From contig CAWUEW020000001.1 of assembly GCA_963921255.3 (NCBI GenBank), positions 248,001 to 312,000 on the forward strand: a stretch of DNA of 64,000 nt, given 5' to 3'. The position numbers and the translations under genes are program-made. Shown one piece after another: positions 52,256 to 60,489 of the stretch (position 1 is its first letter; the number at the start of each line of letters is the position of its first letter). Source of the DNA: JANSYL01 sp963921255. Its GTDB lineage: Bacteria > Pseudomonadota > Alphaproteobacteria > Rhodobacterales > Rhodobacteraceae. The notes under the pieces were generated by a model. That model had not been told where the DNA came from. It saw only the letters and a list, made by a program, of their open reading frames with translations, and made no database searches.

Positions 52256-53122
52256 CTATTTGTCTCGCTCAACGATGTAGCGCGCCAGTGCCGCAAGAGA
52301 CTGCGCCTTTTCGCCATAGGGCTCAAGCGCCGCGCAGGCGTCGTCAACCAGTCCGGTCGCGCGGGCCTTCGCCCCCTCGAGCCCGAGAAGCGAAACGAAC
52401 GTCGCTTTTCCGGCATCCGCATCCTTGCGTAGGGCCTTACCGGCTGTGTCGGCATCGCCCTCGACGTCCAGAATGTCGTCCGCGATCTGAAAGGCCAGAC
52501 CAATGGCGCTGGTGTAGCGACGCAAGGGGTCGGGATCGGCGTTTCCAAGAATGGCGCCAGCTTCGGCCGCCCATTCGATCAGGCGCCCGGTTTTGTTGCG
52601 CTGAAGGTCCGTGATCTGGTCCAGCGTTAGCGGAACGCCGGCGGTTTCGGCGGCGATGTCCTGCGCCTGCCCCAAAACCATCCCCTCGGCGCCAGACGCC
52701 GTGGCCAGCCGGGCGATCAGCGCAAGGCGTTGCGCCTCGGTGCCAGCTTCAGGACGGGCAAGAAGCTCGAAGGCGAAGGTCTGCAACGCGTCACCAACCA
52801 GAATTGCAGTGGCCTCGTCCCATTTCTTGTGAACGGTCGGTTGGCCGCGGCGCAGGTCATCATCGTCCATTGCGGGCAGATCATCATGCACGAGGCTATA
52901 GGCATGCACACATTCGATCGCGCCTGCTGCGAACAGGGCCTGGCTTGGCTGGACGTCAAAAAGCGCCGCGGACTCGATGGCCAGAAATCCGCGCAGGCGT
53001 TTGCCGCCATTCGTGGCATAGCGCATCCCCTCAGCGACACGATCGTCGCCCAAGTCAGACATTGGATCGATCAAGAAGTCCGAGATTGCGCCTTGCGCGG
53101 TCGTCAGCCGGTCCTGAAACAC
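52256..53122 (-). CDS. ispA: Polyprenyl (farnesyl or geranylgeranyl) diphosphate synthase
   Basis: Short-chain prenyltransferase. The 288-residue protein has the first Asp-rich motif DDLPAMD at residues 80-86 and the second DDILD in the C-terminal half, where isoprenoid diphosphates bind Mg2+. The chain length (C15 or C20) cannot be fixed from sequence. It begins right at the xseB stop codon (no gap) and precedes dxs, the widespread xseB-ispA-dxs order. Its product feeds the carotenoid and phytyl branches. Confidence 0.93.
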   Translation of the reverse strand: MFQDRLTTAQGAISDFLIDPMSDLGDDRVAEGMRYATNGGKRLRGFLAIESAALFDVQPSQALFAAGAIECVHAYSLVHDDLPAMDDDDLRRGQPTVHKKWDEATAILVGDALQTFAFELLARPEAGTEAQRLALIARLATASGAEGMVLGQAQDIAAETAGVPLTLDQITDLQRNKTGRLIEWAAEAGAILGNADPDPLRRYTSAIGLAFQIADDILDVEGDADTAGKALRKDADAGKATFVSLLGLEGAKARATGLVDDACAALEPYGEKAQSLAALARYIVERDK

Positions 53123-53368
53123 TTACAGACCTTCGGCCGGGGTGGTGCCGGTGGGAGTGCCGCCTGCATCCAGCGTGATCTGGGCGACCTTTTCCTCGGC
53201 CTCTTTCAGCTTTGCTTCGCAGTGGGCCTTCAGGGCCGCGCCGCGTTCGTACAGCGCAATCGAATCCTCCAACGCCACATCGCCACGGTCGAGCGCTGAC
53301 ACGACCTGCTCGAGGGCGCGAATGGCTTCTTCGAAGCTCATGTCTACAATTGGTTTTTCGTCGCTCAT
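53123..53368 (-). CDS. xseB: Exodeoxyribonuclease VII small subunit
   Basis: Small, mostly helical subunit of the single-strand-specific exonuclease VII. The 81-residue protein has the family helix FEEAIRALEQVVSALDRGDVALEDSIALYERG. The large subunit gene (xseA) is not in the window. It overlaps hdaH by 4 nt (53365-53368) and abuts ispA. Confidence 0.93.
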   Translation of the reverse strand: MSDEKPIVDMSFEEAIRALEQVVSALDRGDVALEDSIALYERGAALKAHCEAKLKEAEEKVAQITLDAGGTPTGTTPAEGL

Positions 53369-54300
53369 TGGGCCGCCTCCATCAAAACGCGGACATGTGC
53401 CGCCGTTGCATCCGCCAGGGCAGGCAAATCATATCCGCCCTCCAAGGTCGAGACCACGCGCCCCGCGCATAGCGTGTCAGCCATCTCGCAGAGTTTCTTG
53501 GTTACCCACGCGAAATCCTCGGTCGTCCATGCAAGATTTGCGAGCGGGTCGTCGATATGGGCGTCGAACCCGGCCGATATCAGGATCAGGTCAGGCTTCC
53601 ATGTCTCGAGGCGGGGAAAGACCTGCGTTGTGTAGGCGTTTCGCATCGTCGCGCCATCCGATCCCGGCGGAAGCGGCACATTCAGAATGTTGTTGGACCC
53701 GCCCCGTTCTGACGGCGCGCCTGTGCCCGGATAGAGCGGCATCTGATGCGATGAGATGAACAGCGCATCCGGAACGTCCCAAAGCACATCCTGCGTTCCG
53801 TTTCCGTGGTGGACGTCAAAATCCACGACGGCGACCCGTTTCAGGCCGCGCTCGGCCAGTGCGTATTTGGCGGCGATCGCAATGTTGGAAAACAGGCAAA
53901 AGCCCATGGCGCGATCGCGTTCCGCGTGGTGCCCCGGGGGGCGCGTCGCGACGAAAGCGTTCCGCGCCCGGCCGTCAAGCACCGCATCAACCGCCGCAAT
54001 GCACCCGCCAACACCGTCCAGCGCGGCAACCCAAGACCCGGGGCTGGCATGGGTGTCGGGATCAAGCGCCCTCAGACCCTCGGTCGGGATCGCTGCGCGA
54101 ATGCCGTCAATATAATCCTGGGGATGGCCCAACCGAAGCTGGTCCTCGGTCGCTTGCGGCGCGGTCATACGCGACAGGCCAGCGAATTCGGGGGCGGACA
54201 GCGCCCGGTTGACCGCTTCCAATCGCGGGATTTGTTCGGGGTGCCCCGGTGGCATGACGTGATCCAGCCCATGGGGGTTGGCGATCAAAAGTGTCGGCAT
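53365..54300 (-). CDS. Histone deacetylase-family (AcuC/APAH-type) deacetylase
   Basis: Zinc-dependent amidohydrolase fold shared with eukaryotic HDACs. The 311-residue protein has ATRPPGHHAERDRAMGFC and VDFDVHHGNGTQ, giving the His and Asp metal/catalytic residues. An hdaH gene sits beside petR in Rhodobacter. The substrate in bacteria is uncertain; acetoin, acetylpolyamine or protein deacetylation are options. The ATG at 54298-54300 (MPTLLIANP) has GAAGG 7 nt upstream. It is 10 bp after petR and overlaps xseB. Confidence 0.92.
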   Translation of the reverse strand: MPTLLIANPHGLDHVMPPGHPEQIPRLEAVNRALSAPEFAGLSRMTAPQATEDQLRLGHPQDYIDGIRAAIPTEGLRALDPDTHASPGSWVAALDGVGGCIAAVDAVLDGRARNAFVATRPPGHHAERDRAMGFCLFSNIAIAAKYALAERGLKRVAVVDFDVHHGNGTQDVLWDVPDALFISSHQMPLYPGTGAPSERGGSNNILNVPLPPGSDGATMRNAYTTQVFPRLETWKPDLILISAGFDAHIDDPLANLAWTTEDFAWVTKKLCEMADTLCAGRVVSTLEGGYDLPALADATAAHVRVLMEAAQ

Positions 54301-54310
54301 GGGGTGGCCT

Positions 54311-55021
54311 TCAATCGGGGGCAAGCATGTAGCCGGCGCCGCGCACGGTTTGCAGATAGCGCGGCTGCTTCGGGTTCACTTCCAGCTTGCGCCGCAGCCG
54401 GGTGATCTGCACGTCCACGGCACGTTCCTGAACCTGGTCGCCGATGCCGCCTTTGTCCCGGTTCAGCATGCCCACAAGATCGCTGCGGCTGATCGGCTGA
54501 TTGGGTTGGGCCGAAAAGATGCGCATCAAGGCCGCTTCGGTGGCGGTCAGGCGCACGGGATCGGTGCCCTGCCACATCTCGCTGCGTTCGATGTCGTACC
54601 GGATCGGGCCCAGGTGCAGAACTTGCGGCGTTTGGGGATCATCTTCCTGTTTGGGCAACCGTCGCAGGATCGCGTTGATCCGCAGCAAAAGCTCCTTCGG
54701 CTCGAACGGTTTGGCCAGATAGTCGTCCGCGCCAGCCTCAAGGCCGGAAATCCGGTCCTCGGCCTCGCCTTTCGCGGTCAGAAGCAGAATGGGGGTGCTG
54801 TGCGTCTCGCGGATGTCTTTGCACAGGCTCAAACCATCTTCGCCGGGCATCATCACGTCGAGAACGATCAGGTCAAAAGCCAAGCCCTGCATCAGCCGGC
54901 GTGCATGGGCGGCATCGCGCGCAATACTGGTCATGAACCCGTTGCGCATCAGGAACTTCTGCAGCAGTCCGCGGATCCGCTCGTCATCATCGACGATCAA
55001 CAAATGCGCGCCAATATCCAT
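54311..55021 (-). CDS. petR: OmpR-type response regulator, PetR-like
   Basis: A 236-residue DNA-binding regulator. The receiver domain has the acidic pair in VDDDER, the phosphoacceptor in LDVMMPGEDG and a conserved Lys in AKPFEPKE. The C-terminal winged helix ends in TVRGAGYMLAPD. Its position after a MarR-type gene and before an HDAC-like gene matches petP-petR of Rhodobacter capsulatus, which is needed there for cytochrome bc1-dependent growth. Its ATG overlaps the petP stop by one base (TAATG). petABC is not in the window. Confidence 0.9.
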   Translation of the reverse strand: MDIGAHLLIVDDDERIRGLLQKFLMRNGFMTSIARDAAHARRLMQGLAFDLIVLDVMMPGEDGLSLCKDIRETHSTPILLLTAKGEAEDRISGLEAGADDYLAKPFEPKELLLRINAILRRLPKQEDDPQTPQVLHLGPIRYDIERSEMWQGTDPVRLTATEAALMRIFSAQPNQPISRSDLVGMLNRDKGGIGDQVQERAVDVQITRLRRKLEVNPKQPRYLQTVRGAGYMLAPD

Positions 55022-55536
55022 TACCGTCCCCCTTCGACACCATCACGATAGTGCCGCTTCAACTCGGGGTCCATCATCTGTTCCAGCACCGTGCGAAAGC
55101 CTGCGACCGCTTCCGGTCCGGCGGCGCGGAACGCGTCGCGCATCCGGCTGCGTTGTGCCTCGCTCAGTTTGCGCTCAAGCTCGGCGCCGGTCTCGGTGAG
55201 GTACAAGTGCCGCTCGCGCTTGTCGCGCGTTCCGACGCGGCTTTCGACCAGCCCATCCTCGACAAGCGTGCGCAGCACTCGGTTCAACGATTGCTTGGTG
55301 ACACCAAGGATCGATAACAGGTTGTTCACGGTTGTGCCGGGGCTGCGATTGATGAAGTGGACGGCCCGGTGGTGGGCGCGCCCGTAGCCATATTCTTCGA
55401 GGATGCGATCCGGATCTGCCGTGAACCCGCGATAGGCGAAAAACATGGCCTCGATGCCACGTCGCAGCTGATCGTCGGTCAAGAACAGGAGGCTTTCGCC
55501 CCGTCCCATCATCCCGGCCGGGGGGCGCTCTGCCAT
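55021..55536 (-). CDS. petP: MarR-family transcriptional regulator, PetP-like
   Basis: A 171-residue winged-helix regulator. The MarR core includes HHRAVHFINRSPGTTVNNLL and the recognition helix GVTKQSLNRVLRTLVEDGLVESRVG, followed by the wing TRDKRERHLYLTETG. I choose the ATG at 55534-55536 with AAGGG 7 nt upstream; the frame stays open to 56094 but that runs antisense to ilvE. It leads the petPR operon. The gap to ilvE contains two TTGCGCAA palindromes that may be its operators. Confidence 0.9.
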   Translation of the reverse strand: MAERPPAGMMGRGESLLFLTDDQLRRGIEAMFFAYRGFTADPDRILEEYGYGRAHHRAVHFINRSPGTTVNNLLSILGVTKQSLNRVLRTLVEDGLVESRVGTRDKRERHLYLTETGAELERKLSEAQRSRMRDAFRAAGPEAVAGFRTVLEQMMDPELKRHYRDGVEGGR

Positions 55537-55577
55537 GCGGTGTCCCTTCTTCCACATCCCATCAGGGATTTTGCCCG

Positions 55578-55606
55578 ATTTTATGTCAGCCTTGTTGACT
55601 TTCCAA
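55578..55606 (-). promoter_or_regulatory. Candidate petPR operon promoter
   Basis: On the minus strand TTGGAA (55601-55606) and TAAAAT (55578-55583) are separated by 17 bp, about 42 bp before the petP ATG. Consensus match. Confidence 0.4.
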
Positions 55607-55633
55607 GAATCAATTGTTAGCGAAGTGCACATT

Positions 55634-55673
55634 TTGCGCAATATAATGTCCGATGCAGCCCTAAATTGCGCAA
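55634..55673. promoter_or_regulatory. Two TTGCGCAA palindromes between petP and ilvE, flanking a perfect -10
   Basis: Identical 8-bp palindromes TTGCGCAA lie at 55634-55641 and 55666-55673, 32 bp apart start to start. A perfect -10 TATAAT (55642-55647) reading toward ilvE touches the first palindrome, and the second falls just past the likely start site. The pattern suits a MarR-type dimer repressor; PetP is the obvious candidate. Binding is inferred. Confidence 0.6.
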
Positions 55674-55724
55674 CTTTCGAAAAGACGCCGAGGGAGACCG
55701 GCGCAAACGCAAAGGAATGGGTCA

Positions 55725-56594
55725 ATGGCGGGTGCCTATGACGATCGCGATGGCGCGATCTGGATGGATGGAGAGTTGAAGCCTTGGCGGGATGCCAACG
55801 TGCATATTCTGACGCACGCCATGCATTACGGCTCGTCGGTATTCGAAGGGGAGCGGGCCTATAACGGCAAGATCTTCGAAAGCCGCAAGCATTCCGAGCG
55901 TCTTCTGGCCTCTGGCAAGATGATTGATGTCGACATCCCCTGGACCGTCGACGAAATCGAGGCTGCAAAATACGAAGTGATGAAGGCCAATGGTCTGACC
56001 GACGCCTATGTCCGCGTGGTCGCGTGGCGTGGCTCGGGGGAAGACATGGGTGTCGCGTCCGCGCGCAACCCGGTCCGCATGGCGGTCGCGGCATGGGAAT
56101 GGGGCGCCTATTACGGCGACGCCAAGATGAAGGGCGCCAAACTGGATATCTCCAAGTGGAAGCGTCCCAGCCCCGAAACGATCCCCAGCGCCGCCAAGGC
56201 CGCCGGTCTCTACATGATCTGCACCATGTCCAAGCACGCGGCCGAGGCCAAGGGTTGTTCGGATGCGATGATGTTTGACTATCGCGGCTACGTGGCCGAA
56301 GCGACCGGCGCGAATATCTTCTTCGTGAAAGACGGCGAGGTGCACACCCCGCTTGCTGATTGCTTCTTGAACGGGATCACCCGCCAGACGGTTATCGGCA
56401 TGCTCAAGGATCGGCAGGTCAAGGTGCACGAGCGCCACATCGAACCGGGCGAACTGGAAAGCTTCCAGCAGTGCTGGCTGACGGGCACGGCCGCCGAAGT
56501 GACGCCGGTTGGCCAGATCGGCGACTACAATTTCGAGGTTGGCGCGCTGACGCGTGACATGAGCGATTCCTACGAAGTTCTGGTGCGCACCTAG
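55725..56594 (+). CDS. ilvE: Branched-chain amino acid aminotransferase
   Basis: PLP aminotransferase that makes leucine, isoleucine and valine from their keto acids. The 289-residue protein has HAMHYGSSVFEGERAY near the N-terminus, the PLP-lysine region IPSAAKAAGLYMICT and AEATGANIFFVKDG. AAAGGA lies 8 nt upstream of the ATG. It is divergent from petP across a 188-bp control region. A strong terminator follows. Confidence 0.95.
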   Translation: MAGAYDDRDGAIWMDGELKPWRDANVHILTHAMHYGSSVFEGERAYNGKIFESRKHSERLLASGKMIDVDIPWTVDEIEAAKYEVMKANGLTDAYVRVVAWRGSGEDMGVASARNPVRMAVAAWEWGAYYGDAKMKGAKLDISKWKRPSPETIPSAAKAAGLYMICTMSKHAAEAKGCSDAMMFDYRGYVAEATGANIFFVKDGEVHTPLADCFLNGITRQTVIGMLKDRQVKVHERHIEPGELESFQQCWLTGTAAEVTPVGQIGDYNFEVGALTRDMSDSYEVLVRT

Positions 56595-56611
56595 AGCAAA
56601 CGCAATCCGGG

Positions 56612-56647
56612 ACCGGGGTCGGCGCGAGTCGGCCCCGGTTTCATTTT
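56612..56647 (+). terminator. Intrinsic terminator after ilvE
   Basis: ACCGGGG (56612-56618) pairs with CCCCGGT (56633-56639), with inner TCGG/TCGG-type pairs extending the stem, followed by TTTCATTTT. It lies 18 bp past the ilvE stop. It overlaps the outermost possible TTG start of DUF2794, which argues against that start. Confidence 0.8.
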
Positions 56648-56693
56648 GACCATCGCGCTTGATTTCCGTGTGATCCGCCCCCACCATCCCAGA

Positions 56694-57032
56694 ATGGTTA
56701 TCCACACGGCGTTCACCGGATCACACAAATCCCACCCCATTGCCTTTGATCGGAAAGAGTTGGGCGTCATCCTGACCCTTTACGGTCGCATGGTGGCGGC
56801 GGGCGAATGGCGCGACTACGGCATCTCGCATCTCAGCGATGTGGCGGTTTTTTCGATTTTCCGGCGAACCGCCGAAACGCCGATCTACCGCGTCGAGAAA
56901 CGGCCCAAGCTGCGCGACAAGCAAGGCCAGTACGCAGTGATCGGGATGGATGGACGTATCCTCAAACGCGGCCACGACCTGCGCACGGTGCTGCGGGTCC
57001 TCGAACGCAAGCTGATCCGCGCGGTCGAGTGA
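56694..57032 (+). CDS. DUF2794 family protein
   Basis: A 112-residue cytoplasmic protein matching the DUF2794 family of alphaproteobacteria: ELGVILTLYGRMVAAGEWRDYGI, then VFSIFRR and YRVEKRPKLRDKQGQYAVIG. Its function is unknown. I choose the ATG at 56694 because the upstream TTG (56646) falls inside the ilvE terminator hairpin tail. It is convergent with the NlpC/P60 gene, which starts its stop codon right at 57033. Confidence 0.85.
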   Translation: MVIHTAFTGSHKSHPIAFDRKELGVILTLYGRMVAAGEWRDYGISHLSDVAVFSIFRRTAETPIYRVEKRPKLRDKQGQYAVIGMDGRILKRGHDLRTVLRVLERKLIRAVE

Positions 57033-57872
57033 TCAGCCGGCCAGCGCCACGCGTTTGCGGGCCGTGATGGGGCCAAATTCCTTCTCATCGATCCGGGCTG
57101 CGGCGTCTTCCAGCGGCTCATAGGCGACGGCCATGTGATGGGCGTTGGCGTGCAGCAGCATGGTGTCGTTGGCCATCATGCCGACATGGCCTTCCCAAAA
57201 CACCAAATCCCCACGTTGGAGCGGTGCGTTCGGATCAAGGAAATCGCCAAGCGCGTCTTCCTGTTGGTCGCTGTCGCGCGGGCAGGTGACCCCACAGGCC
57301 TGGAATGCCGCCTGAACGAGGCCCGAGCAATCAATGCCCCACCGACTGGTCCCGCCCCAAAGATAGGGGGTGCCCAGAAAGAAATCCGCGACCCCGACCG
57401 GATCGGCAAAACTCGCCCGGACGGGCATCAAGTGTTGCGACGGGACGTAGTGGCCGGTGTGGATACGATGAAAGCCGTTCCGTTCCCCGGCCACACGCAC
57501 GCGCGAGCCAAAGAACAACGCGACGTCAGGGGCCGACTTGAAATCCGGCTTCGGATAAAGATGGGTCGCTGGTGAGATCACCCAATGGGTCATCTCTTCG
57601 GCGCCGGTCAGCGCGCCGGACAGGATGTAGCCCACGTATCCATCCCGTTCGGTCTGGCCAAAGGCAAAGCCGTCTTCCGAGTCGAGCACCAAGATGCGTT
57701 CCCCGAACAGCAGCTGGCTTGTCCGTCCGCCACGGGGCTGGTCAGTGAGGTTGGCGATCGGCTGCTGCACCATCATCCAACGCCCTTCGACAAAACGCTC
57801 GGCATTGACCTGGTCGCGCAAGGTGGCATGCGCGACCTTTCCGTTCGAGGCCGTGGTCCGGGGATCACTCAT
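57033..57872 (-). CDS. NlpC/P60 family (C40) peptidase
   Basis: A 279-residue cell-wall-type peptidase. The N-terminal region has SH3-like domains (LLFGERILVLDSEDGFAFGQ). The NlpC/P60 catalytic Cys is in WGIDCSGLVQAAFQACG and the His in FWEGHVGMM, with the usual spacing. The signal peptide is absent, so it may be cytoplasmic or exported another way. Its ATG overlaps the leucyl aminopeptidase stop (ATGA). Possible substrates are muropeptides. Confidence 0.92.
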   Translation of the reverse strand: MSDPRTTASNGKVAHATLRDQVNAERFVEGRWMMVQQPIANLTDQPRGGRTSQLLFGERILVLDSEDGFAFGQTERDGYVGYILSGALTGAEEMTHWVISPATHLYPKPDFKSAPDVALFFGSRVRVAGERNGFHRIHTGHYVPSQHLMPVRASFADPVGVADFFLGTPYLWGGTSRWGIDCSGLVQAAFQACGVTCPRDSDQQEDALGDFLDPNAPLQRGDLVFWEGHVGMMANDTMLLHANAHHMAVAYEPLEDAAARIDEKEFGPITARKRVALAG

Positions 57873-59260
57873 ACGTTCAAAACCTTTGGAAGGGCATCGA
57901 GGATGGCGCGGGCGCCCTGGCCCACGCCGCCTTTCGGGCGGCCGGGCGCAGCACTGGGTTGCCACCCGTAAATATCGAAATGGGCGAACCGCGGACAGTC
58001 AGGTACGAACCGCCGCAGGAACAGCGCCGCCGTGATGGAGCCGGCGAAACCGCCCTTCGGGGCGTTGTCCAGATCGGCGATGCCCGGTTCAATCATGGCT
58101 TCATACGGCGCGTGGAATGGCATTTCCCACACAGGGTCAGCGACCGCAGTTGCCGCGCCGCGCAAGGCGTCTGCAAGGGACGTATCGTCGGTGTAAAACG
58201 GGGCAAGATCAGGCCCAACGGCGACCCGCGCCGCACCGGTCAACGTCGCCATGCAGATCGTCAGGTCCGAAGGCGCTTCGTTTGCCAGCGCCAAGGCATC
58301 CGCCAGAACCAGCCGACCCTCGGCATCCGTATTGTTGATCTCAACTGTCGTGCCATCGCGCGCGGTCAGGATATCCCCCGGACGGAAGGCATCGCCGGAT
58401 ACAGCGTTCTCGACGGCGGGGACCAGCACACGCAGACGCAGCGGCAGCTCCAGCGCCATGATCATGCGCGCCAGGCCCAGTACGGTCGCCGCCCCGCCCA
58501 TGTCCTTCTTCATCAACCCCATGGACGCGCCGGGTTTGAGGTTCAGGCCGCCCGTGTCGAAACACACACCCTTGCCGACCAGGGTCAGGGTCGGGCCGGT
58601 GCCGCCCCAGGTCATCTCGATCAGCCGGGGCAGGCGTGTGGCCGCGCGCCCGACCGCATGGATCATCGGGAAGTTCTTCTCAAGAAGGGCGTCGCCGGTC
58701 GTCACCGACAGGTCTGCATGGAACGCAGCCGCCAGATCCCGCGCGGCTGCTTCCAGCGCGTCCGGGCCCATATCCTGCGCCGGGGTGTTGATCAGATCGC
58801 GGGTCAAGGCCTCGCCCGCGGCAATGGCCTCGAGGCGGGCGGCGTCAACGCCATCCGGCGCGATCAGTTCAGCCTTCTTGGCGGGTTGATCCTTGTAGCG
58901 ATCAAACCGGTACAGGCTCAGCAGATACCCAAGGGCCAATTCGTTGCGCGCTGCGTCCGACAGGATCTCACCGTTCGACAGCCGATACGTGCCTTTCGGG
59001 AGACTGGCGATCGCGGCCCCAAGGGTAAAACGGGCGCGCTGCGCTTCGGTCTCTGTCCCGATGCCGAGGACGACACGATCAATTTGCCCGGACGGCGCCG
59101 GTAGAACACAGGAAGTACCCCGCCCGGCTTTGAAGCCTACCGAATCGAGCCACATCGCCTGTGCGTCGCTCAGTGTCCCGCGAAGATCGTCCAACCCGTC
59201 GGGGTCGACCAATTCGATCGGGCACGCTGCGGCGTCGGGGGAAGCGAAAGTCGGGTGCAT
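57869..59260 (-). CDS. M17 leucyl aminopeptidase family protein
   Basis: Bimetallic aminopeptidase. The 463-residue protein has the metal-binding blocks VGKGVCFDTGGLNLKP and MKKDMGGAA and the signature NTDAEGRL. It is somewhat shorter than Escherichia coli PepA, with a reduced N-terminal domain. I choose the ATG at 59260 with GAGG 8 nt upstream; an upstream GTG at 59290 is less likely. It is co-transcribed with the NlpC/P60 gene and may recycle the peptides that enzyme releases. Confidence 0.93.
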   Translation of the reverse strand: MHPTFASPDAAACPIELVDPDGLDDLRGTLSDAQAMWLDSVGFKAGRGTSCVLPAPSGQIDRVVLGIGTETEAQRARFTLGAAIASLPKGTYRLSNGEILSDAARNELALGYLLSLYRFDRYKDQPAKKAELIAPDGVDAARLEAIAAGEALTRDLINTPAQDMGPDALEAAARDLAAAFHADLSVTTGDALLEKNFPMIHAVGRAATRLPRLIEMTWGGTGPTLTLVGKGVCFDTGGLNLKPGASMGLMKKDMGGAATVLGLARMIMALELPLRLRVLVPAVENAVSGDAFRPGDILTARDGTTVEINNTDAEGRLVLADALALANEAPSDLTICMATLTGAARVAVGPDLAPFYTDDTSLADALRGAATAVADPVWEMPFHAPYEAMIEPGIADLDNAPKGGFAGSITAALFLRRFVPDCPRFAHFDIYGWQPSAAPGRPKGGVGQGARAILDALPKVLNV

Positions 59261-59323
59261 CGGTGAGACCTCGGCAGTTGCGGGCGCCACCCTAACGCAG
59301 GCAATCGTCGCCGCAAGTCGCGA

Positions 59324-59707
59324 TCAGCCCGAGACGTCCTCGAAATCCCATACCGCGTGAATGGATCTGTCCCCGACCCTGTGCAATCGCGCAAGTGTGG
59401 CCGCGTAGGCAACTGGATCGCCTTCGGCCAGGCAGGCGAGGACGTCACGGGCGACCCGCGAAAGGCTTGCCATTCCGATCAGATCCGCATCCTCGACCAG
59501 ATGTTGGTGCTCGACCCGCACCGCTTGCGGCTTGGGATGGCCGGCCTCTGACGCGAGGCGACCCAAACCGCGCGCGATGCGGTCGAGAGCACCTGCAACT
59601 TCATCCTCGGCTTTGGTTTCCCCCACCAGATCGCACAGGTCTTCCAGCCGTGCAGGGTTGAACCGCGCCGGTTCGTCCAGCGGCAGTTCCGTCACGAACG
59701 CCCTCAT
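59324..59707 (-). CDS. Hypothetical protein (127 residues)
   Basis: A small cytoplasmic acidic, helix-rich protein (LEDLCDLVGETKAEDEVAGALDRIARGLGRL, then SLSRVARDVLACLAEGD). I do not recognise the family. It lies 63 bp upstream of the aminopeptidase on the same strand and could be co-transcribed with it. Base composition and codon third positions look like the neighbours. Confidence 0.75.
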   Translation of the reverse strand: MRAFVTELPLDEPARFNPARLEDLCDLVGETKAEDEVAGALDRIARGLGRLASEAGHPKPQAVRVEHQHLVEDADLIGMASLSRVARDVLACLAEGDPVAYAATLARLHRVGDRSIHAVWDFEDVSG

Positions 59708-59925
59708 CTTTCACTCCACCAGGTCGGCCCCACCACAGGCAGGGGAAAGATGCCGCCGCGGTCTGAAGAAACCTTATACGCAAAGCGCCCAACCCCTCAA
59801 ATTTGTGACGAAGGCCGGCTATCTGTGGAACGTGGTGCGCCTTCATTCGAGGTTTTCTGGCGGCACGCGGGCAATTTCGACCATCCTGTGCTAGGCTCGT
59901 CGATAGGTAAGTCTGGGAGGGGCAC

Positions 59926-60456
59926 ATGCGTATTGTCCGAAATGTCCTGATCGGCCTTGTTGGGCTGATCCTCATTGCAGTTGTCGGCGCGTTCTTTTTG
60001 CCGCGTCACGTGATCATCGAGCGAAGCACCGTTCTGGATGCGCCCCCGGAGGCGGTGTTTCAGCATGTGAACTCTCTCCAGGCGTTTTCCGCGTGGTCGC
60101 CCTGGAACGACTATGATCCCGACATGCAGGTGACGTTCTCTGGCCCCGAAGCGGGTGTTGGCAACGTCATGGAGTGGACCTCGGAACATCCGCAAGTTGG
60201 GCAAGGCCGGCAGGAAATCGTGGCCTCGGTCGAGAATGAATCGGTCCGAACGTCGCTGGATTTCGGAGACATGGGAACAGCCGAGGCCTGGTGGACCCTG
60301 GCCGCCGAGGGCGACGGAACCCGTCTGGTGTGGGGTCTGGATGCCGATATGGGCAATAATCCCATCGGGCGCTGGATGGGCCTCATGATGGATGACTGGG
60401 TCGGCGCCGATTACGAGAACGGATTTGAACGCCTGCACTCGGTCATCGAGGGCTAG
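59926..60456 (+). CDS. SRPBCC family protein with N-terminal membrane anchor
   Basis: A 176-residue protein. Residues 5-25 form one hydrophobic helix (NVLIGLVGLILIAVVGAFFL), followed by a START/SRPBCC-like domain beginning VIIERSTVLDAPPEAVFQHV. This domain usually binds hydrophobic ligands. The ligand is unknown. It stands alone, with a 218-bp gap upstream in which I see no clear promoter, and it is convergent with the DUF4139 gene. Confidence 0.85.
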   Translation: MRIVRNVLIGLVGLILIAVVGAFFLPRHVIIERSTVLDAPPEAVFQHVNSLQAFSAWSPWNDYDPDMQVTFSGPEAGVGNVMEWTSEHPQVGQGRQEIVASVENESVRTSLDFGDMGTAEAWWTLAAEGDGTRLVWGLDADMGNNPIGRWMGLMMDDWVGADYENGFERLHSVIEG

Positions 60457-60489
60457 AACCGAAGGCCGGCCCTAGCCCGTGCCGATGGT

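Noticed and set aside
55537..56094. Extended petP reading through the ilvE 5' region
   Set aside because: It runs antisense to ilvE and passes through promoter-like sequence; a good ATG and ribosome-binding site exist at 55536.
56698..56706. Perfect DnaA box TTATCCACA inside the DUF2794 gene start
   Set aside because: A single 9-mer is expected by chance about once in a window this size on two strands, it is coding (VIH codons), and there is no cluster, AT-rich element or dnaA/parA neighbour to mark an origin.
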